Positions 21,696 through 30,326 of a stretch of 64,000 nucleotides of DNA are shown here, piece by piece. The stretch covers positions 248,001 through 312,000 of the forward strand of contig NZ_LDOS01000005.1 of the NCBI RefSeq assembly GCF_002077135.1, given 5' to 3'. This DNA is from Metallibacterium scheffleri (lineage in GTDB: Bacteria; Pseudomonadota; Gammaproteobacteria; Xanthomonadales; Rhodanobacteraceae). How positions within the stretch are numbered: position 1 is the stretch's first letter; every line of letters starts with the position of its first letter. A program made the translations under genes and the position numbers. The notes under the pieces were generated by a model, which made no database searches, was not told where the DNA came from, and worked only from the letters and a program-made list of their open reading frames with translations.

Positions 21696-23048
21696 ATGAC
21701 CTCATCAAGCTACGACCTCATCGTCATCGGCAGCGGCACTGCCGCCAACGTCACCGCCTTCAACTGCCGCAAGGCCGGCTGGTCGGTGGCGGTGATCGAC
21801 CACCGACCGTTCGGCGGCACCTGTGCACTGCGCGGCTGCGACCCCAAGAAGATGCTGATCGCCGCCACCGAGGTGATCGACGGCGCGCAGCGCATGGCCA
21901 GCAAGGGCGTGCTCGGCAGCGTCTCGATCGACTGGGCCGCGTTGCAAAAGCACAAGCGCAGCTTCACCGATCCGGTGCCCGGGCATCGCGAACAGGCCTA
22001 TGCCAAACAAGGCATTGAGGCATTCCACGGCCGTGCGCGATTCAGCGGTCCCAACCGTGTCGAGGTCGAGGGCAGAACGCTTGCGGCAAAGCACATCGTC
22101 ATCGCTGCCGGAGCCGAACCGGTTACGCTGCCGATCGAGGGTTTCGAGCATCTGGCGCTGAGCGACGACTTCCTTGCGCTGGAGACACTGCCCGAGCGGC
22201 TGGTGCTGGTCGGCGGCGGCTACATCGGCTTCGAGTTCGCGCACATCGCTGCGCGCGCCGGCGTGAACGTCACCCTGATCAACCGCGGCGAGCAGCCACT
22301 GGCCGGCTTCGATCCGGATCTGGTCACGCTGTTGGTCGAACGCACCCGCGCGTTGGGGGTGGACATCAAGCTCGGCCACGAGGTCAAGGCGGTGCGCAAG
22401 AGCCCCAACGGCTTCGAGGTGATCGCCGAAGGCCCGCACGGCCACGTGGTGATCGACACCGATCTGGCCATCCACAGCGGCGGCCGGAAGCCGGCGCTGC
22501 AAGCACTGGACCTCGATGCCGCGGGCATCGCGCATGACAAGGGCCGACTCACGCTGGACCCGCACTTTCACAGCACCACCAACCCGTCGGTGTACGCCGC
22601 TGGCGATGCCGCCGGTGGCCCGTTGCCGTTGACTCCGGTAGCCGCGATGGAAGCCCACGCCGTGGTCGACAACCTGCTGCATGACAAGCACGCGACGGTG
22701 GATTACACCGGCATCCCCAGCGCCGTGTTCACCCTGCCGGTGCTGGCCCGCGTCGGCCTGCTGGAGGCCGAAGCCAGGGCACGTGGCCTGCGCTTCAAGG
22801 TCGGCCACGCCAGCGTGCCGGGCTGGTTTACCGCCCGCCGCGTCAACGAGCCGTGCTACGGCTACAAGGTGCTGGTGGAAGAAGGCAGCGGGCGCATTCT
22901 CGGCGCCCACCTGATCGGTCCGGATGCCGCCGAGGTGATCAATCTGTTCGGCTTTGCCATGCGCAGCGGGCTCGGTGCGGATGCGATCCGCCACGCCACC
23001 TTTGCCTACCCCACCGCGGCATCGGATATTGAATCCATGCTGCCGTGA
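21696..23048 (+). CDS. Second FAD/NAD(P)-dependent disulfide oxidoreductase of the mer operon
   Basis: A 450-residue class I pyridine-nucleotide disulfide oxidoreductase. The FAD motif is VIGSGTAANVTAFNCRKAG, the active disulfide is GGTCALRGCDPKK, and the NAD(P) motif is VLVGGGYIGFEFAHIA. It lacks both the NmerA domain and the C-terminal CC of MerA, so it is not a canonical mercuric reductase. It may reduce a glutathione- or thioredoxin-like carrier or another metal. It has AGGAG ahead and is the last clear gene of the operon. Confidence 0.85.
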   Translation: MTSSSYDLIVIGSGTAANVTAFNCRKAGWSVAVIDHRPFGGTCALRGCDPKKMLIAATEVIDGAQRMASKGVLGSVSIDWAALQKHKRSFTDPVPGHREQAYAKQGIEAFHGRARFSGPNRVEVEGRTLAAKHIVIAAGAEPVTLPIEGFEHLALSDDFLALETLPERLVLVGGGYIGFEFAHIAARAGVNVTLINRGEQPLAGFDPDLVTLLVERTRALGVDIKLGHEVKAVRKSPNGFEVIAEGPHGHVVIDTDLAIHSGGRKPALQALDLDAAGIAHDKGRLTLDPHFHSTTNPSVYAAGDAAGGPLPLTPVAAMEAHAVVDNLLHDKHATVDYTGIPSAVFTLPVLARVGLLEAEARARGLRFKVGHASVPGWFTARRVNEPCYGYKVLVEEGSGRILGAHLIGPDAAEVINLFGFAMRSGLGADAIRHATFAYPTAASDIESMLP

Positions 23049-23161
23049 AAACCCAGCACAGCTGTGCCTGGCTCGCACAAGCGCACACGCCCGATAAGGA
23101 GAGTGCCAAGTTACCCGTTACGCGAGAACACCTTCGACTTGCGGGCGGCCATGTCTGAGGA

Positions 23162-23674
23162 TCAGTCGATCCGACAACTCGGCCCCTGCATCGCGCGACG
23201 GGCATTCTGATACAACGCCAGCAACATCAATATCAGCGCCGTCAGCAGAAACATCGTCTCGTGCCGGGAAATAAAACCCTGCAGCGGGCCAGGCAAGGCA
23301 GTGGCCATCGCGGGCCAAACCGATGCCATCAAACCGAACAGGATCGGTAGGATGGGGCTACAACACAGCAAGGGCGTCAACAGGCCCAGCAGTGCACCGC
23401 CGGTCGCCAGCGTGCCGCGTGCGCGCTGGCCCTCGCGCAACACGAACACCATCAGCAACACGGTGAGCCCCAGCGAAAGACTCATGGCCAACGCGAACAA
23501 TCCCGTTTCCACGCTCAGGAATCGCAGGTTCATCCAGCCAAGGTGTCCACCCGTCAACGAGGCCGGCAGCGCGATTGCGTACACCGGCGCAAAGATGAGG
23601 AACGCCACGATCGCCGACCATCGCGCCGCCCTGTCGCGGGCGGCGCGTCGAAGCGCACCGAAGATGATCGTCAC
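23162..23674 (-). CDS. Four-helix membrane protein with CC motif
   Basis: A 170-residue integral membrane protein. A helix in the C-terminal half contains LLTPLLCCSPILPILFGLMA, similar in style to the vicinal-cysteine helix of MerT-type transporters. Another cysteine lies at the end (GPSCRID). I do not recognise a named family. Its start overlaps the stop of the thioredoxin-like gene by four bases; it is the last gene of an ArsR-headed operon. Confidence 0.65.
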   Translation of the reverse strand: MTIIFGALRRAARDRAARWSAIVAFLIFAPVYAIALPASLTGGHLGWMNLRFLSVETGLFALAMSLSLGLTVLLMVFVLREGQRARGTLATGGALLGLLTPLLCCSPILPILFGLMASVWPAMATALPGPLQGFISRHETMFLLTALILMLLALYQNARRAMQGPSCRID

Positions 23675-24240
23675 GGCCGAGACTCTCCAGCGTGGGCCTT
23701 GGCGAAGTCGAGAATCTTGTTCAGGGTGATCGAGGGCGCCGTATCAACGGTTTGGATCCGCCCGTTCGCATCAATCAGATAATAAATATCGGGGTAATGC
23801 CTCGGGTTGTAGACCCGCTCCAGACCTTGCGTGGCTTCGCCTAGCGACACGTTCGCCTTCATCAGCGCGGGGGCGTTTTGGGCGACGAAGCTCGCGATGT
23901 CCGGCCCCGTGACGCCCCCGTTCTGGTAGGTGCGCAGAATCACCACGTGCAGGCCACTGGCGCGTAGCTGATCCACGTGGGCGTTAAGACTGGACAGGCC
24001 AGCGGAACAACTGCGACACCATGTGGACAGCAACCAGACCATGCTGGCGTGGCCCTTGAGCGTGGCGGTGCTTACCGTCTGGCCGTGGGTGTCCGTATAG
24101 GTCGCCGTGGGCGCGATCGGCGTGTTTGTCGCTGTCGCCGATGCGCTGATGATCATGAAAATACCGAGCAGCAGCCACGGCAGCAGGATGCGTCGCGGGC
24201 CGGTACGTTGATTCTTGAAGGTGTTGACGCTCGTGAACAT
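23671..24240 (-). CDS. Thioredoxin-like/TlpA-type thiol protein
   Basis: A 189-residue protein anchored by an N-terminal hydrophobic segment (RRILLPWLLLGIFMIISASA). A thioredoxin fold follows, with TWCRSCSAGL as the CxxC site (about residues 75-84). The fold is probably periplasmic. The ATG at 24240 is chosen because it overlaps the previous stop (TGATG); a longer start at 24285 would lie in that gene. With two CC-motif membrane proteins on either side, a thiol-based metal or redox relay is plausible. Confidence 0.78.
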   Translation of the reverse strand: MFTSVNTFKNQRTGPRRILLPWLLLGIFMIISASATATNTPIAPTATYTDTHGQTVSTATLKGHASMVWLLSTWCRSCSAGLSSLNAHVDQLRASGLHVVILRTYQNGGVTGPDIASFVAQNAPALMKANVSLGEATQGLERVYNPRHYPDIYYLIDANGRIQTVDTAPSITLNKILDFAKAHAGESRP

Positions 24241-24503
24241 CAGGCATTGTCTCCCGTGGGGGTGCAGCATCCGCGTTGATGGCATCCTGATTTTGATTTA
24301 CGCCGGATCCCTGCCAGTGCACCAAGCGCGCCCAGTCCCACCAGAAGCGCTGCCAACACAACCGGCCAATGGGCACCAACGCCGTGAAGCAGGGCCAGGC
24401 CCACGCCCAGCCCACCGGCGAGGGTCAATGCTGGCAGCGCGCAGCAGAGCACGGCCAGCACACCACCCACCAGACCTACCGCAACAACTTTGCTTTCTTT
24501 CAT
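24240..24503 (-). CDS. Small Cys-rich two-helix membrane protein (MerF-like layout)
   Basis: An 87-residue protein with two membrane helices. The first carries GGVLAVLCCALPALTLAGGL. The C-terminal tail is GCHQRGCC. The layout recalls MerF-type mini-transporters (vicinal cysteines in helix 1, Cys pair in the cytosolic tail), but the sequence is not clearly MerF. It is translationally coupled to the thioredoxin-like gene. Confidence 0.68.
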   Translation of the reverse strand: MKESKVVAVGLVGGVLAVLCCALPALTLAGGLGVGLALLHGVGAHWPVVLAALLVGLGALGALAGIRRKSKSGCHQRGCCTPTGDNA

Positions 24504-24598
24504 GGGGTTTCCTCCGTAGGAACATTGCGCCGCGTGATGCGTACCAGCAGCACCATGGTGGGCTTGATGAATGTTTTTATTCAGTCGCTCTGGCGGCG

Positions 24599-25291
24599 TC
24601 ACACGGAGCCCGCCGTCGACCCGTTGTGTGCCAGCAGGATGCCTTCATCCGTATCGGGCTCGGCACGGGCATCCTTGGACCGGACCGGCGTGTCCAGCAT
24701 GGCAAAGCCGCGACTCACCGCAGGCCGCGCCATCAGTCGCTGATACCACGCAGAAACATTCGGGTAGTCCGTCAACGACAGGTCCCAACGCTGCAAAGCG
24801 CGCAGCCATGGCACCAGGGCGATATCAGCAATCGAGTAATCTCCGCCCATGAAATCCCGATCCTTCAGCGCATCGTTCATGACGCCGAGAAGGCGCAGCA
24901 CCTCATCCCGGTACCGTCCGAACGCATACTCATCGCGCGGTTCGTGACGTCGAAAATGGTTGTACTGCCCCGCCATCGGCCCGACGCTGCCGACCTGAAA
25001 CAGCAACCATTGCAGCACCGCCATGCGTGAGGCCGGGTCAGCCGGCAACAACGCGCCGGCTTTCTCCGCCAGATGAATGAGAATGGCACCCGATTCGGCG
25101 ATCGTCTGCCCCGTATCGGTATCGACGATCACCGGAATCTTGCCATTGGGGTTGAGCTGGCGAAATGCCGGGGTGTGCTGGTCGCCGGCACTCAGATCCA
25201 GTGTATGCAGCCGATAGGGCAAGCCGGTTTCTTCCAGCATGATCGTGGCTTTGCGCCCGTTCGGCGTACTGGCGGCGTAGAGCTCGATCAC
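24599..25291 (-). CDS. Glutathione S-transferase-like protein (YfcG/Nu-class type)
   Basis: A 230-residue GST. The N-terminal thioredoxin-like domain starts MIELYAASTPNGRKATIMLEE, with STPN as the Nu-class active-site loop. NPNGKIPVIVD and the AESGAILIHL glutathione-binding segment follow. The C-terminal helical domain includes DYSIADIALVPWL. The family includes disulfide-bond reductases that use glutathione. It overlaps the upstream membrane-protein gene by four bases. Confidence 0.88.
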   Translation of the reverse strand: MIELYAASTPNGRKATIMLEETGLPYRLHTLDLSAGDQHTPAFRQLNPNGKIPVIVDTDTGQTIAESGAILIHLAEKAGALLPADPASRMAVLQWLLFQVGSVGPMAGQYNHFRRHEPRDEYAFGRYRDEVLRLLGVMNDALKDRDFMGGDYSIADIALVPWLRALQRWDLSLTDYPNVSAWYQRLMARPAVSRGFAMLDTPVRSKDARAEPDTDEGILLAHNGSTAGSV

Positions 25292-25785
25292 GCCGAGGGC
25301 GCCTTCCCTTTCCCTGACGCCTCAGAGCGGAACAGCCAGCGGCAGCTCAACCACAGGAAGAAAACGAACAGAAGGTGTGCGACCAGCGTGGCCACGATGC
25401 CTTTGGGTCCCGCTACGGCGGTGGCGGCGATGCCCCAGCCGACCAGCGGCGTGATCACGAAGATGGCGAGCAGCCACAGCGCCAGGCCAAAACTCAGAAT
25501 CGGCCAGAACCGCAGCCAACGAGCGGGTGCCAGCATGATGAACAGTACTGACCAGCCGGTGACGTAGGCCAGATGAAACAGCATGCCTATCGGTAGCGGC
25601 AGTGCGCGACCGAGCACCCACTCCGCGAATGCCAGGCCCAGCGGTTTGGGCAGTGGCGACAAGCCGGTTTTCATACCGATAGCCATGATGGCGGCCGCAG
25701 CGATACTGGTGATCACTCCGGCGGCGACAGCTTTCCAGAAGCGCTTGAGCGTGACGGGGGGCTTCGATGAGTGCAAGGCAATCAT
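25288..25785 (-). CDS. Four-helix membrane protein of unknown function
   Basis: A 165-residue integral membrane protein with helices near residues 15-35, 60-80, 85-105 and 125-150, and a basic tail. The start at 25785 overlaps the stop of the ArsR gene; the longer frame adds non-conserved residues. No catalytic or metal motif is visible. It belongs to the ArsR operon. Confidence 0.65.
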   Translation of the reverse strand: MIALHSSKPPVTLKRFWKAVAAGVITSIAAAAIMAIGMKTGLSPLPKPLGLAFAEWVLGRALPLPIGMLFHLAYVTGWSVLFIMLAPARWLRFWPILSFGLALWLLAIFVITPLVGWGIAATAVAGPKGIVATLVAHLLFVFFLWLSCRWLFRSEASGKGKAPSA

Positions 25786-26195
25786 GGTGGTGTTTCCTTG
25801 ATTTTGGGGGTGGCGATCGTTGCCAGTCGGATGGGTGTTTGCTTCGGCGGACACTGCGGGCCGCAACCCGTCGCCACATCCCGACAACAGGTGTCATCGA
25901 GGTAGACGATCAACTCGCGCATGGTGTTCAGGCGCGCTCGGTAGATGGTTTGTTGGCCCGCGCGCTGTGCCGTCACCAAGCCTGCCTGCTTGAGACGGTT
26001 GAGGTGAAAGCTCAACGCGTTGGGTGCCAGGTTCACCGCAAGACCCAAGGTACCGGCCGGCGCGCCGGCCGGCCCGTACGCCATCAGCTCACGAAAGACC
26101 GCCAGCCGGACTGGATGGCCGAGGGCCGTCAGAAGGTCGCAGGCATGTTGGCTTTCCATTGCCGAAGAAGTTTGTTGGGGCATCGGAGGCATCAC
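25782..26195 (-). CDS. ArsR-family repressor
   Basis: A 137-residue winged-helix repressor. DLLTALGHPVRLAVFRELMA and the recognition helix ALSFHLNRLKQAGLV are typical, followed by IYRARLNTM. The cysteine-rich tail (DDTCCRDVATGCGPQC) looks like a thiophilic metal site (As, Cd, Hg or Cu type). It heads a six-gene minus-strand operon (25785 to 23162) and probably represses it from the 26244-26295 region. Confidence 0.88.
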   Translation of the reverse strand: MMPPMPQQTSSAMESQHACDLLTALGHPVRLAVFRELMAYGPAGAPAGTLGLAVNLAPNALSFHLNRLKQAGLVTAQRAGQQTIYRARLNTMRELIVYLDDTCCRDVATGCGPQCPPKQTPIRLATIATPKIKETPP

Positions 26196-26243
26196 TTGGT
26201 GGGTTGCAGGTTGCTTGTCGAAACCTATGGGTGAATCTATTAG

Positions 26244-26295
26244 AGATCAATATTACAACTATTATTGACTAGTAGCAATAGATCAAATATTGTTG
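26244..26295. promoter_or_regulatory. Candidate ArsR operator region, AT-rich repeats
   Basis: Within an AT-rich island two similar blocks occur: AGATCAATATTACAAC (26244-26259) and AGATCAAATATTGTTG (26280-26295). They lie between the divergent ArsR operon and the outer-membrane barrel gene. Repeats of this kind in the only AT-rich part of the region suggest the ArsR operator and the two promoters. The binding is inferred. Confidence 0.5.
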
Positions 26296-26405
26296 AACAA
26301 CTGATCGCTACTTTCGCCCCGGCTACCTTGTCCGCCGCCAGCCACCTCGATCAGCGAAGGCCTCAGAGGGCCGCCGTATTTTTAACGTCTATCAGGAGAT
26401 CACTC

Positions 26406-26966
26406 ATGAAAAATCGCACCCTAACGATCGTCGCTGCAGGCCTGCTCGCACTCGCGGGCACAGCAAGCGCACAGACGCCGCAAACCTCCTTTCAGGGTTG
26501 GTACAACGGCGCCAAGACCGGTTACAGCCAGACCTCCGGCGACGCCGTCAACAGCACCGGCTCATGGACGCTCGGCTATGAGCTGGGCTACAACTGGCAA
26601 AGCCAAGGCGGGTTCGTATTTGGCCTGGACGGTTACTATGACTACAACGCCGCCACCGACCATGATGTGAGCGGGACAACAGGTCGCCTCAGCATCGGTA
26701 GTCAGGCCTACGGGATGGACACGAAGTACGGCTGGGCCAGCGGACCGGTGCTGTATTACGCCAAGGTCGGCTACGGTGGTCTGAGTGGCATGGGCGACGC
26801 CAGCGGTAGCGGCTCGGGATTCCACGGCGGTCTCGGGATCGAGTACAAGTTCACGCCGAAATGGAGCGTGACCGGCGAATGGCTTTACGAGGCCGGCAAT
26901 ACCGGTCCGGCCAATGCGTCCCTCACGAACAACAACTTCACCGTCGGCATGAATTACTACTTCTGA
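26406..26966 (+). CDS. Small outer-membrane beta-barrel protein
   Basis: A 186-residue protein with a signal peptide ending TASAQ (about residue 23). Alternating aromatic strands follow (WTLGYELGYNW, GFVFGLDGYYDYN, GLGIEYKFTPKWSVTGEWLY), with the C-terminal signature TVGMNYYF. It matches the eight-stranded OmpA/OmpX-type barrel. AGGAG precedes the ATG. The gene diverges from the ArsR operon and may share its regulation. Confidence 0.82.
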   Translation: MKNRTLTIVAAGLLALAGTASAQTPQTSFQGWYNGAKTGYSQTSGDAVNSTGSWTLGYELGYNWQSQGGFVFGLDGYYDYNAATDHDVSGTTGRLSIGSQAYGMDTKYGWASGPVLYYAKVGYGGLSGMGDASGSGSGFHGGLGIEYKFTPKWSVTGEWLYEAGNTGPANASLTNNNFTVGMNYYF

Positions 26967-27048
26967 CGAAAGTTGTTACTATGGCTCCTCCCGCGGAGGC
27001 TCCATTGCTCGTGAGCTGGCGCCTCCGCTGAGCGGTTAACCTGAAAGC

Positions 27049-27381
27049 ATGCGTATTCTTTTATCTTCTTTGTGGTTTCTTCTTGCCGGCCTGACCGAGA
27101 TTGGCGGCGGCTATCTGGTATGGCTATGGCTGCGCGAAGGCAAGAGCGCCTGGCTGGGCCTGCTCGGCGCATTGGCATTGGCGCTTTACGGCGTCATTCC
27201 GACCCTGCAACCCGCCGGCTTTGGCCGGGTCTACGCGGCGTACGGTGGCGTCTTCATCGTGCTGTCGCTGGCTTGGGGCTGGGGCGTGGACCGCGCCGTT
27301 CCGGATCGATGGGATGTCATCGGCGGGCTGCTGGCGTTGCTCGGTGCCGGGATCATAATCTATGGGCCGCGGGGCGCATGA
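27049..27381 (+). CDS. ynfA: YnfA/UPF0060 small multidrug-resistance-like protein
   Basis: A 110-residue, four-helix inner-membrane protein with the family signatures [31 protein letters not shown] and [18 protein letters not shown]. The length is exactly that of YnfA. The family is related to SMR efflux proteins; the substrate is unknown. Confidence 0.95.
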   Translation: MRILLSSLWFLLAGLTEIGGGYLVWLWLREGKSAWLGLLGALALALYGVIPTLQPAGFGRVYAAYGGVFIVLSLAWGWGVDRAVPDRWDVIGGLLALLGAGIIIYGPRGA

Positions 27382-27763
27382 GTTGCGGGGAAAAGTGGAC
27401 GCTTCGTCCATCCTTGACGGGTGATAGCGGCCCTTCGTTCGTAAAGCAACATTGCTCACAGGCTGCCGCGTAGCTGGCTGATCCAGAGCATCGGTCACAG
27501 CAGTCAGAACAGCCTCATCCCTCATGCCATTTCTTGGTGTCGTAGCACATCCAGATGATGCGACACGCAATCGGGGCCGCGGTTCGCGGCCGAGGCCATG
27601 ACCACGATGGATTTGCGCTCGCGCCCGCTCAGTGGACACGGCGCAAACGTGAGAGGGTACACAGGCCGAGATGATGCTGCAGCGCAGGTAAGTCGAGGCC
27701 GTGCACGCTCATGGGTCCTATCTCATGATGGGGCGAGTCATCCAAAGATGATTCGACTATCCA
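27382..27763. other. Intergenic region without a supported gene
   Basis: About 380 bases between the convergent ynfA gene and the outer-membrane protein gene. Short frames exist but lack family character and ribosome sites. No convincing terminator hairpin with a T-run was seen. Confidence 0.5.
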
Positions 27764-28537
27764 TCAGAAGAACTCGTACTCCACCTGAGCCAGCCACGTT
27801 CGGCGGGGTGCCGCCGCATTGAGACCAAGCACCACGCCAAATCGGTATTCGAGACTGCTGGTGGTGCCGGGGACATGCCATTCGCCAGCAACGATGGGAC
27901 CGGCCTGATAAGCATGGTCAGCGGGACGCCCATACGCTTCAATGCCGGGACGGAAGGCGGCAGACACCGCGTAGGTGCCCGAGTAGCTGTAACGAAACTC
28001 GTATTTGCCACTGGCGCCCGCACCGACCTGTTTCTCCCAAATGGCATTGAACCGGTGGGTGAACCGACCAACCGTCTTCTCGACCAGCGGTCCGAATTCG
28101 AAGGCATCCTGTTTGTCAGCGACAATCTGGTGTTCGTACGAGGCCAGAAATCCGAAGTCAGCCCAATATTCACCCGGCTGGGTGAACTGGAACGTGTTCT
28201 CGAACTCGTAGCCCAACAGGCGCCCAGAGCCTCCCGGTTCCTTCTCATAGCGTGTGAGATAAATTTCCGGCTTCCACCAATCGGTGAACGCGTGGGAAAT
28301 CGAGAGTTCGGCCGCGCGGCCGCCGTTGAAGTCAGCGCGCGGATCACTGTAGCTATAACCGCGCAGCTCGATCTCCGACTGGGTGGCGAGAACGTGCGGC
28401 GAATAAACGATGAAATCGTCTGCCTGGACCACGCCGGTAGCGAGTAGCAGGATCGCGCCTATCGTCAGAGTGCGCGAACGCCGGCCGCGGTCGTGGGGTC
28501 GTAGAGCCGGAGATTTTCGAGAGAAGGATGGGGACAC
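27764..28537 (-). CDS. Outer-membrane protein of the iron-uptake cluster
   Basis: A 257-residue protein from a GTG start at 28537, chosen because AGGAG lies seven bases ahead. The signal segment is LTIGAILLLATGVVQA. The rest has beta-barrel character (YEFENTFQFTQPGEYWADFGF, YEFRYSYSGTYAVSAAFRP) and ends in the aromatic signature VEYEFF. It is the third gene after the cupredoxin and FTR1 genes on the same strand and may be an outer-membrane component of that uptake system. Its exact family is not recognised. Confidence 0.7.
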   Translation of the reverse strand: MSPSFSRKSPALRPHDRGRRSRTLTIGAILLLATGVVQADDFIVYSPHVLATQSEIELRGYSYSDPRADFNGGRAAELSISHAFTDWWKPEIYLTRYEKEPGGSGRLLGYEFENTFQFTQPGEYWADFGFLASYEHQIVADKQDAFEFGPLVEKTVGRFTHRFNAIWEKQVGAGASGKYEFRYSYSGTYAVSAAFRPGIEAYGRPADHAYQAGPIVAGEWHVPGTTSSLEYRFGVVLGLNAAAPRRTWLAQVEYEFF

Positions 28538-28626
28538 GAGGTGGCTCCTGGGATGACGATTCAAGACACACGCTCCCGTCCGGCGGCACCTGCCGGGGAT
28601 ACGAGCGAGCAACAAAAGGGGATGGG

Positions 28627-29490
28627 TTAACGCAAGGACTCGGAAGCTGGATCCGCAAGTGGCGAGCGCATCCTTGGTGAGGGCGACGGCGAGGTTCGGC
28701 TTAGTCGCTGCATGCCGACGACCAACAGCAGCAATGTAGTGGCGTAAAAGACCAGCTGAATCCCCGACGGGTGGGCGTCATAGCCGATGAGGATGCCCAG
28801 CGTCTGACCGGCCAGCGAACCGTTCGACAGCAGCCCGGAGGTATCCCACACCTGAGTTCCCCAAGACGGCAGCAAATCGCCTTGCACCAGAAAGCGTGCC
28901 GCGGTGGACGCCAGTCCTGATGCCAACAACACCAGCATCCCGTTGGTGACGGTGAAGAAATGCTTCATCGGGATCCGCAGCAGGCCGAAATACAGCGCGA
29001 AGCCAAGCAGTGCCCCACTGCCCACGCCCAAGGCGATCCCGCCCGCCAGTCCGACTGCGCCGATACCACCGATGACCATGCCGTAGAGGAACAACACGAT
29101 CTCGGAGCCTTCGCGCAGCACGGCAATCGCCACTACCGCCAGCAACAGCGTCAGTGAGCTGGAGCCTGCCCTGACCGCGCTGCCGACGGCTCCCATGTGC
29201 TGCGCCAGTTCGCGGCCATGTCGGGACATCCACACCACGTGCCAGCCGATCATCAGAACGGCAGACAGCAACACGCACGCGTTGAAGATTTCCTGGCCGG
29301 AACCACTGGCCAGACGAGCGATAAGCGAGGCCCCCATGGCCACCAGCAGGGCGCCGGCGATGCCCAATCCAATGCCTGCGGTGACAAACCATCCCCGTCG
29401 CGCCACACCACGGGTGGCAGCACAGACGATGGAGACGATCAAGGCCGCCTCCATCACCTCACGAAATACCAGTAGCGCTACGCCAAGCAT
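28627..29490 (-). CDS. FTR1-family high-affinity iron permease
   Basis: A 287-residue inner-membrane permease with seven helices. The two family motifs REVMEA (residue 10, REGLE-type) and REGSEIVLFLYG (about 126) are intact. FTR1/EfeU proteins import iron together with periplasmic partners. The neighbouring cupredoxin starts 334 bases upstream and ends five bases before this gene, so the two are co-transcribed. Confidence 0.92.
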   Translation of the reverse strand: MLGVALLVFREVMEAALIVSIVCAATRGVARRGWFVTAGIGLGIAGALLVAMGASLIARLASGSGQEIFNACVLLSAVLMIGWHVVWMSRHGRELAQHMGAVGSAVRAGSSSLTLLLAVVAIAVLREGSEIVLFLYGMVIGGIGAVGLAGGIALGVGSGALLGFALYFGLLRIPMKHFFTVTNGMLVLLASGLASTAARFLVQGDLLPSWGTQVWDTSGLLSNGSLAGQTLGILIGYDAHPSGIQLVFYATTLLLLVVGMQRLSRTSPSPSPRMRSPLADPASESLR

Positions 29491-29494
29491 GCGA

Positions 29495-29824
29495 TTACTC
29501 CGCGATCAGCCGGCCTTGAGCCGTGGCTTGATGGAAGTCGCCGAAGAATCCGTAACTACCGGCACGCAACGGCCCAACGTACACAGTGATGCTGCTGTTC
29601 GGCAGCACGATTTTCTCGCGATTGAAGTCCGTGCTCTCGAACTCTTCTGGAGTGGGATCCTCGTTGCGTACGATGAGCTTGAACTTGGTTCCAGCGGGAA
29701 CCTTCAATTCGTCGGGTTGATAGACGTGGTTCTTCACGACCAGCGTGAAGGTCGACAAGTCCCGGGCGACCGCCGTACCCGTCATGCTCAGCAGCAAGGT
29801 TGCAGCTATAAGGGAGAGCTTCAT
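29495..29824 (-). CDS. Periplasmic cupredoxin-domain protein linked to FTR1
   Basis: A 109-residue protein with a signal peptide (MKLSLIAATLLLSMTGTAVA). The domain contains FTLVVKNHVYQPDELKVPAG, EFESTDFNREKIVLPNSS and the end GSYGFFGDFHQATAQG, typical of small cupredoxin (EfeO-N-like) partners of FTR1. It may oxidise or deliver iron, or bind copper. The internal ATG at 29824 is preferred to an earlier start, because it begins the signal peptide. Confidence 0.85.
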   Translation of the reverse strand: MKLSLIAATLLLSMTGTAVARDLSTFTLVVKNHVYQPDELKVPAGTKFKLIVRNEDPTPEEFESTDFNREKIVLPNSSITVYVGPLRAGSYGFFGDFHQATAQGRLIAE

Positions 29825-29850
29825 CGAATTCGTTTCATCGTGCGGAGTTG

Positions 29851-29879
29851 TTGCAAACAATAACCGTTCGTATTTGCAA
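29851..29879. promoter_or_regulatory. Dyad upstream of the iron-uptake operon
   Basis: Perfect 7-base arms TTGCAAA (29851-29857) and TTTGCAA (29873-29879) are separated by 15 bases just upstream of the cupredoxin start. It is placed like an operator. It does not match the classical Fur box well, so the regulator is unknown. Confidence 0.45.
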
Positions 29880-30065
29880 CGTCAACACCCGTATTGACTC
29901 TCGCTCACCACCGGCTCCTAGTGAAATCGACCAAGCCGCTATCGTGGTGTCAGTGCCTCAAGGCGAAGCGTCCCCGTAGGAAAGTATTCGGCGCGGACTC
30001 GCCGCCGTAGGCCGCCAGATGATGGGCGACCTTGCCGCCGCCCGCCAAGTGGCAGGGACGTCCTA

Positions 30066-30299
30066 TTACTTTTGCTGCGCAAAGACCAGCAACTGCGACT
30101 CGATCTTGCCAACCCCTGGCGCATGCTGATGATGGTTTTGGGGCGGCAAGGTATGGCCTTTGGCGATACCGATCTCGTCGCCACAGGAGACGCAGCGATA
30201 GATCCCTGCATTCCCTGCCGGAGATCCCGGTGCATGTCTAGTGTCATACGCTGAGTGGTCGGAATGGTGCAGATAGTCGCCGTACTTGTACTGAGCCAT
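30066..30299 (-). CDS. Small zinc-ribbon-like protein
   Basis: A 77-residue soluble protein starting MAQYKYGDYLHHSDHSAYD. It carries GIYRCVSCGDEIGIAKG, one half of a zinc ribbon. The second half, LPPQNHHQHAPG, has histidines instead of cysteines, so metal binding may use two Cys and two His. The family is widespread but uncharacterised to my knowledge. Confidence 0.62.
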   Translation of the reverse strand: MAQYKYGDYLHHSDHSAYDTRHAPGSPAGNAGIYRCVSCGDEIGIAKGHTLPPQNHHQHAPGVGKIESQLLVFAQQK

Positions 30300-30326
30300 G
30301 CTGCTCCCTCCTGCGCGTTTCGGCGC

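Noticed and set aside
23103..23210. A 35-codon frame after AAGGAGA at the end of the mer operon
   Set aside because: It has a ribosome site and a GTG, but is short, has no family character and overlaps the opposite membrane-protein gene; at most the remnant of a lost gene.
29851..29879. Classical Fur box ahead of the FTR1 operon
   Set aside because: The dyad arms and spacing do not match the GATAATGATAATCATTATC pattern; kept only as an unassigned dyad.
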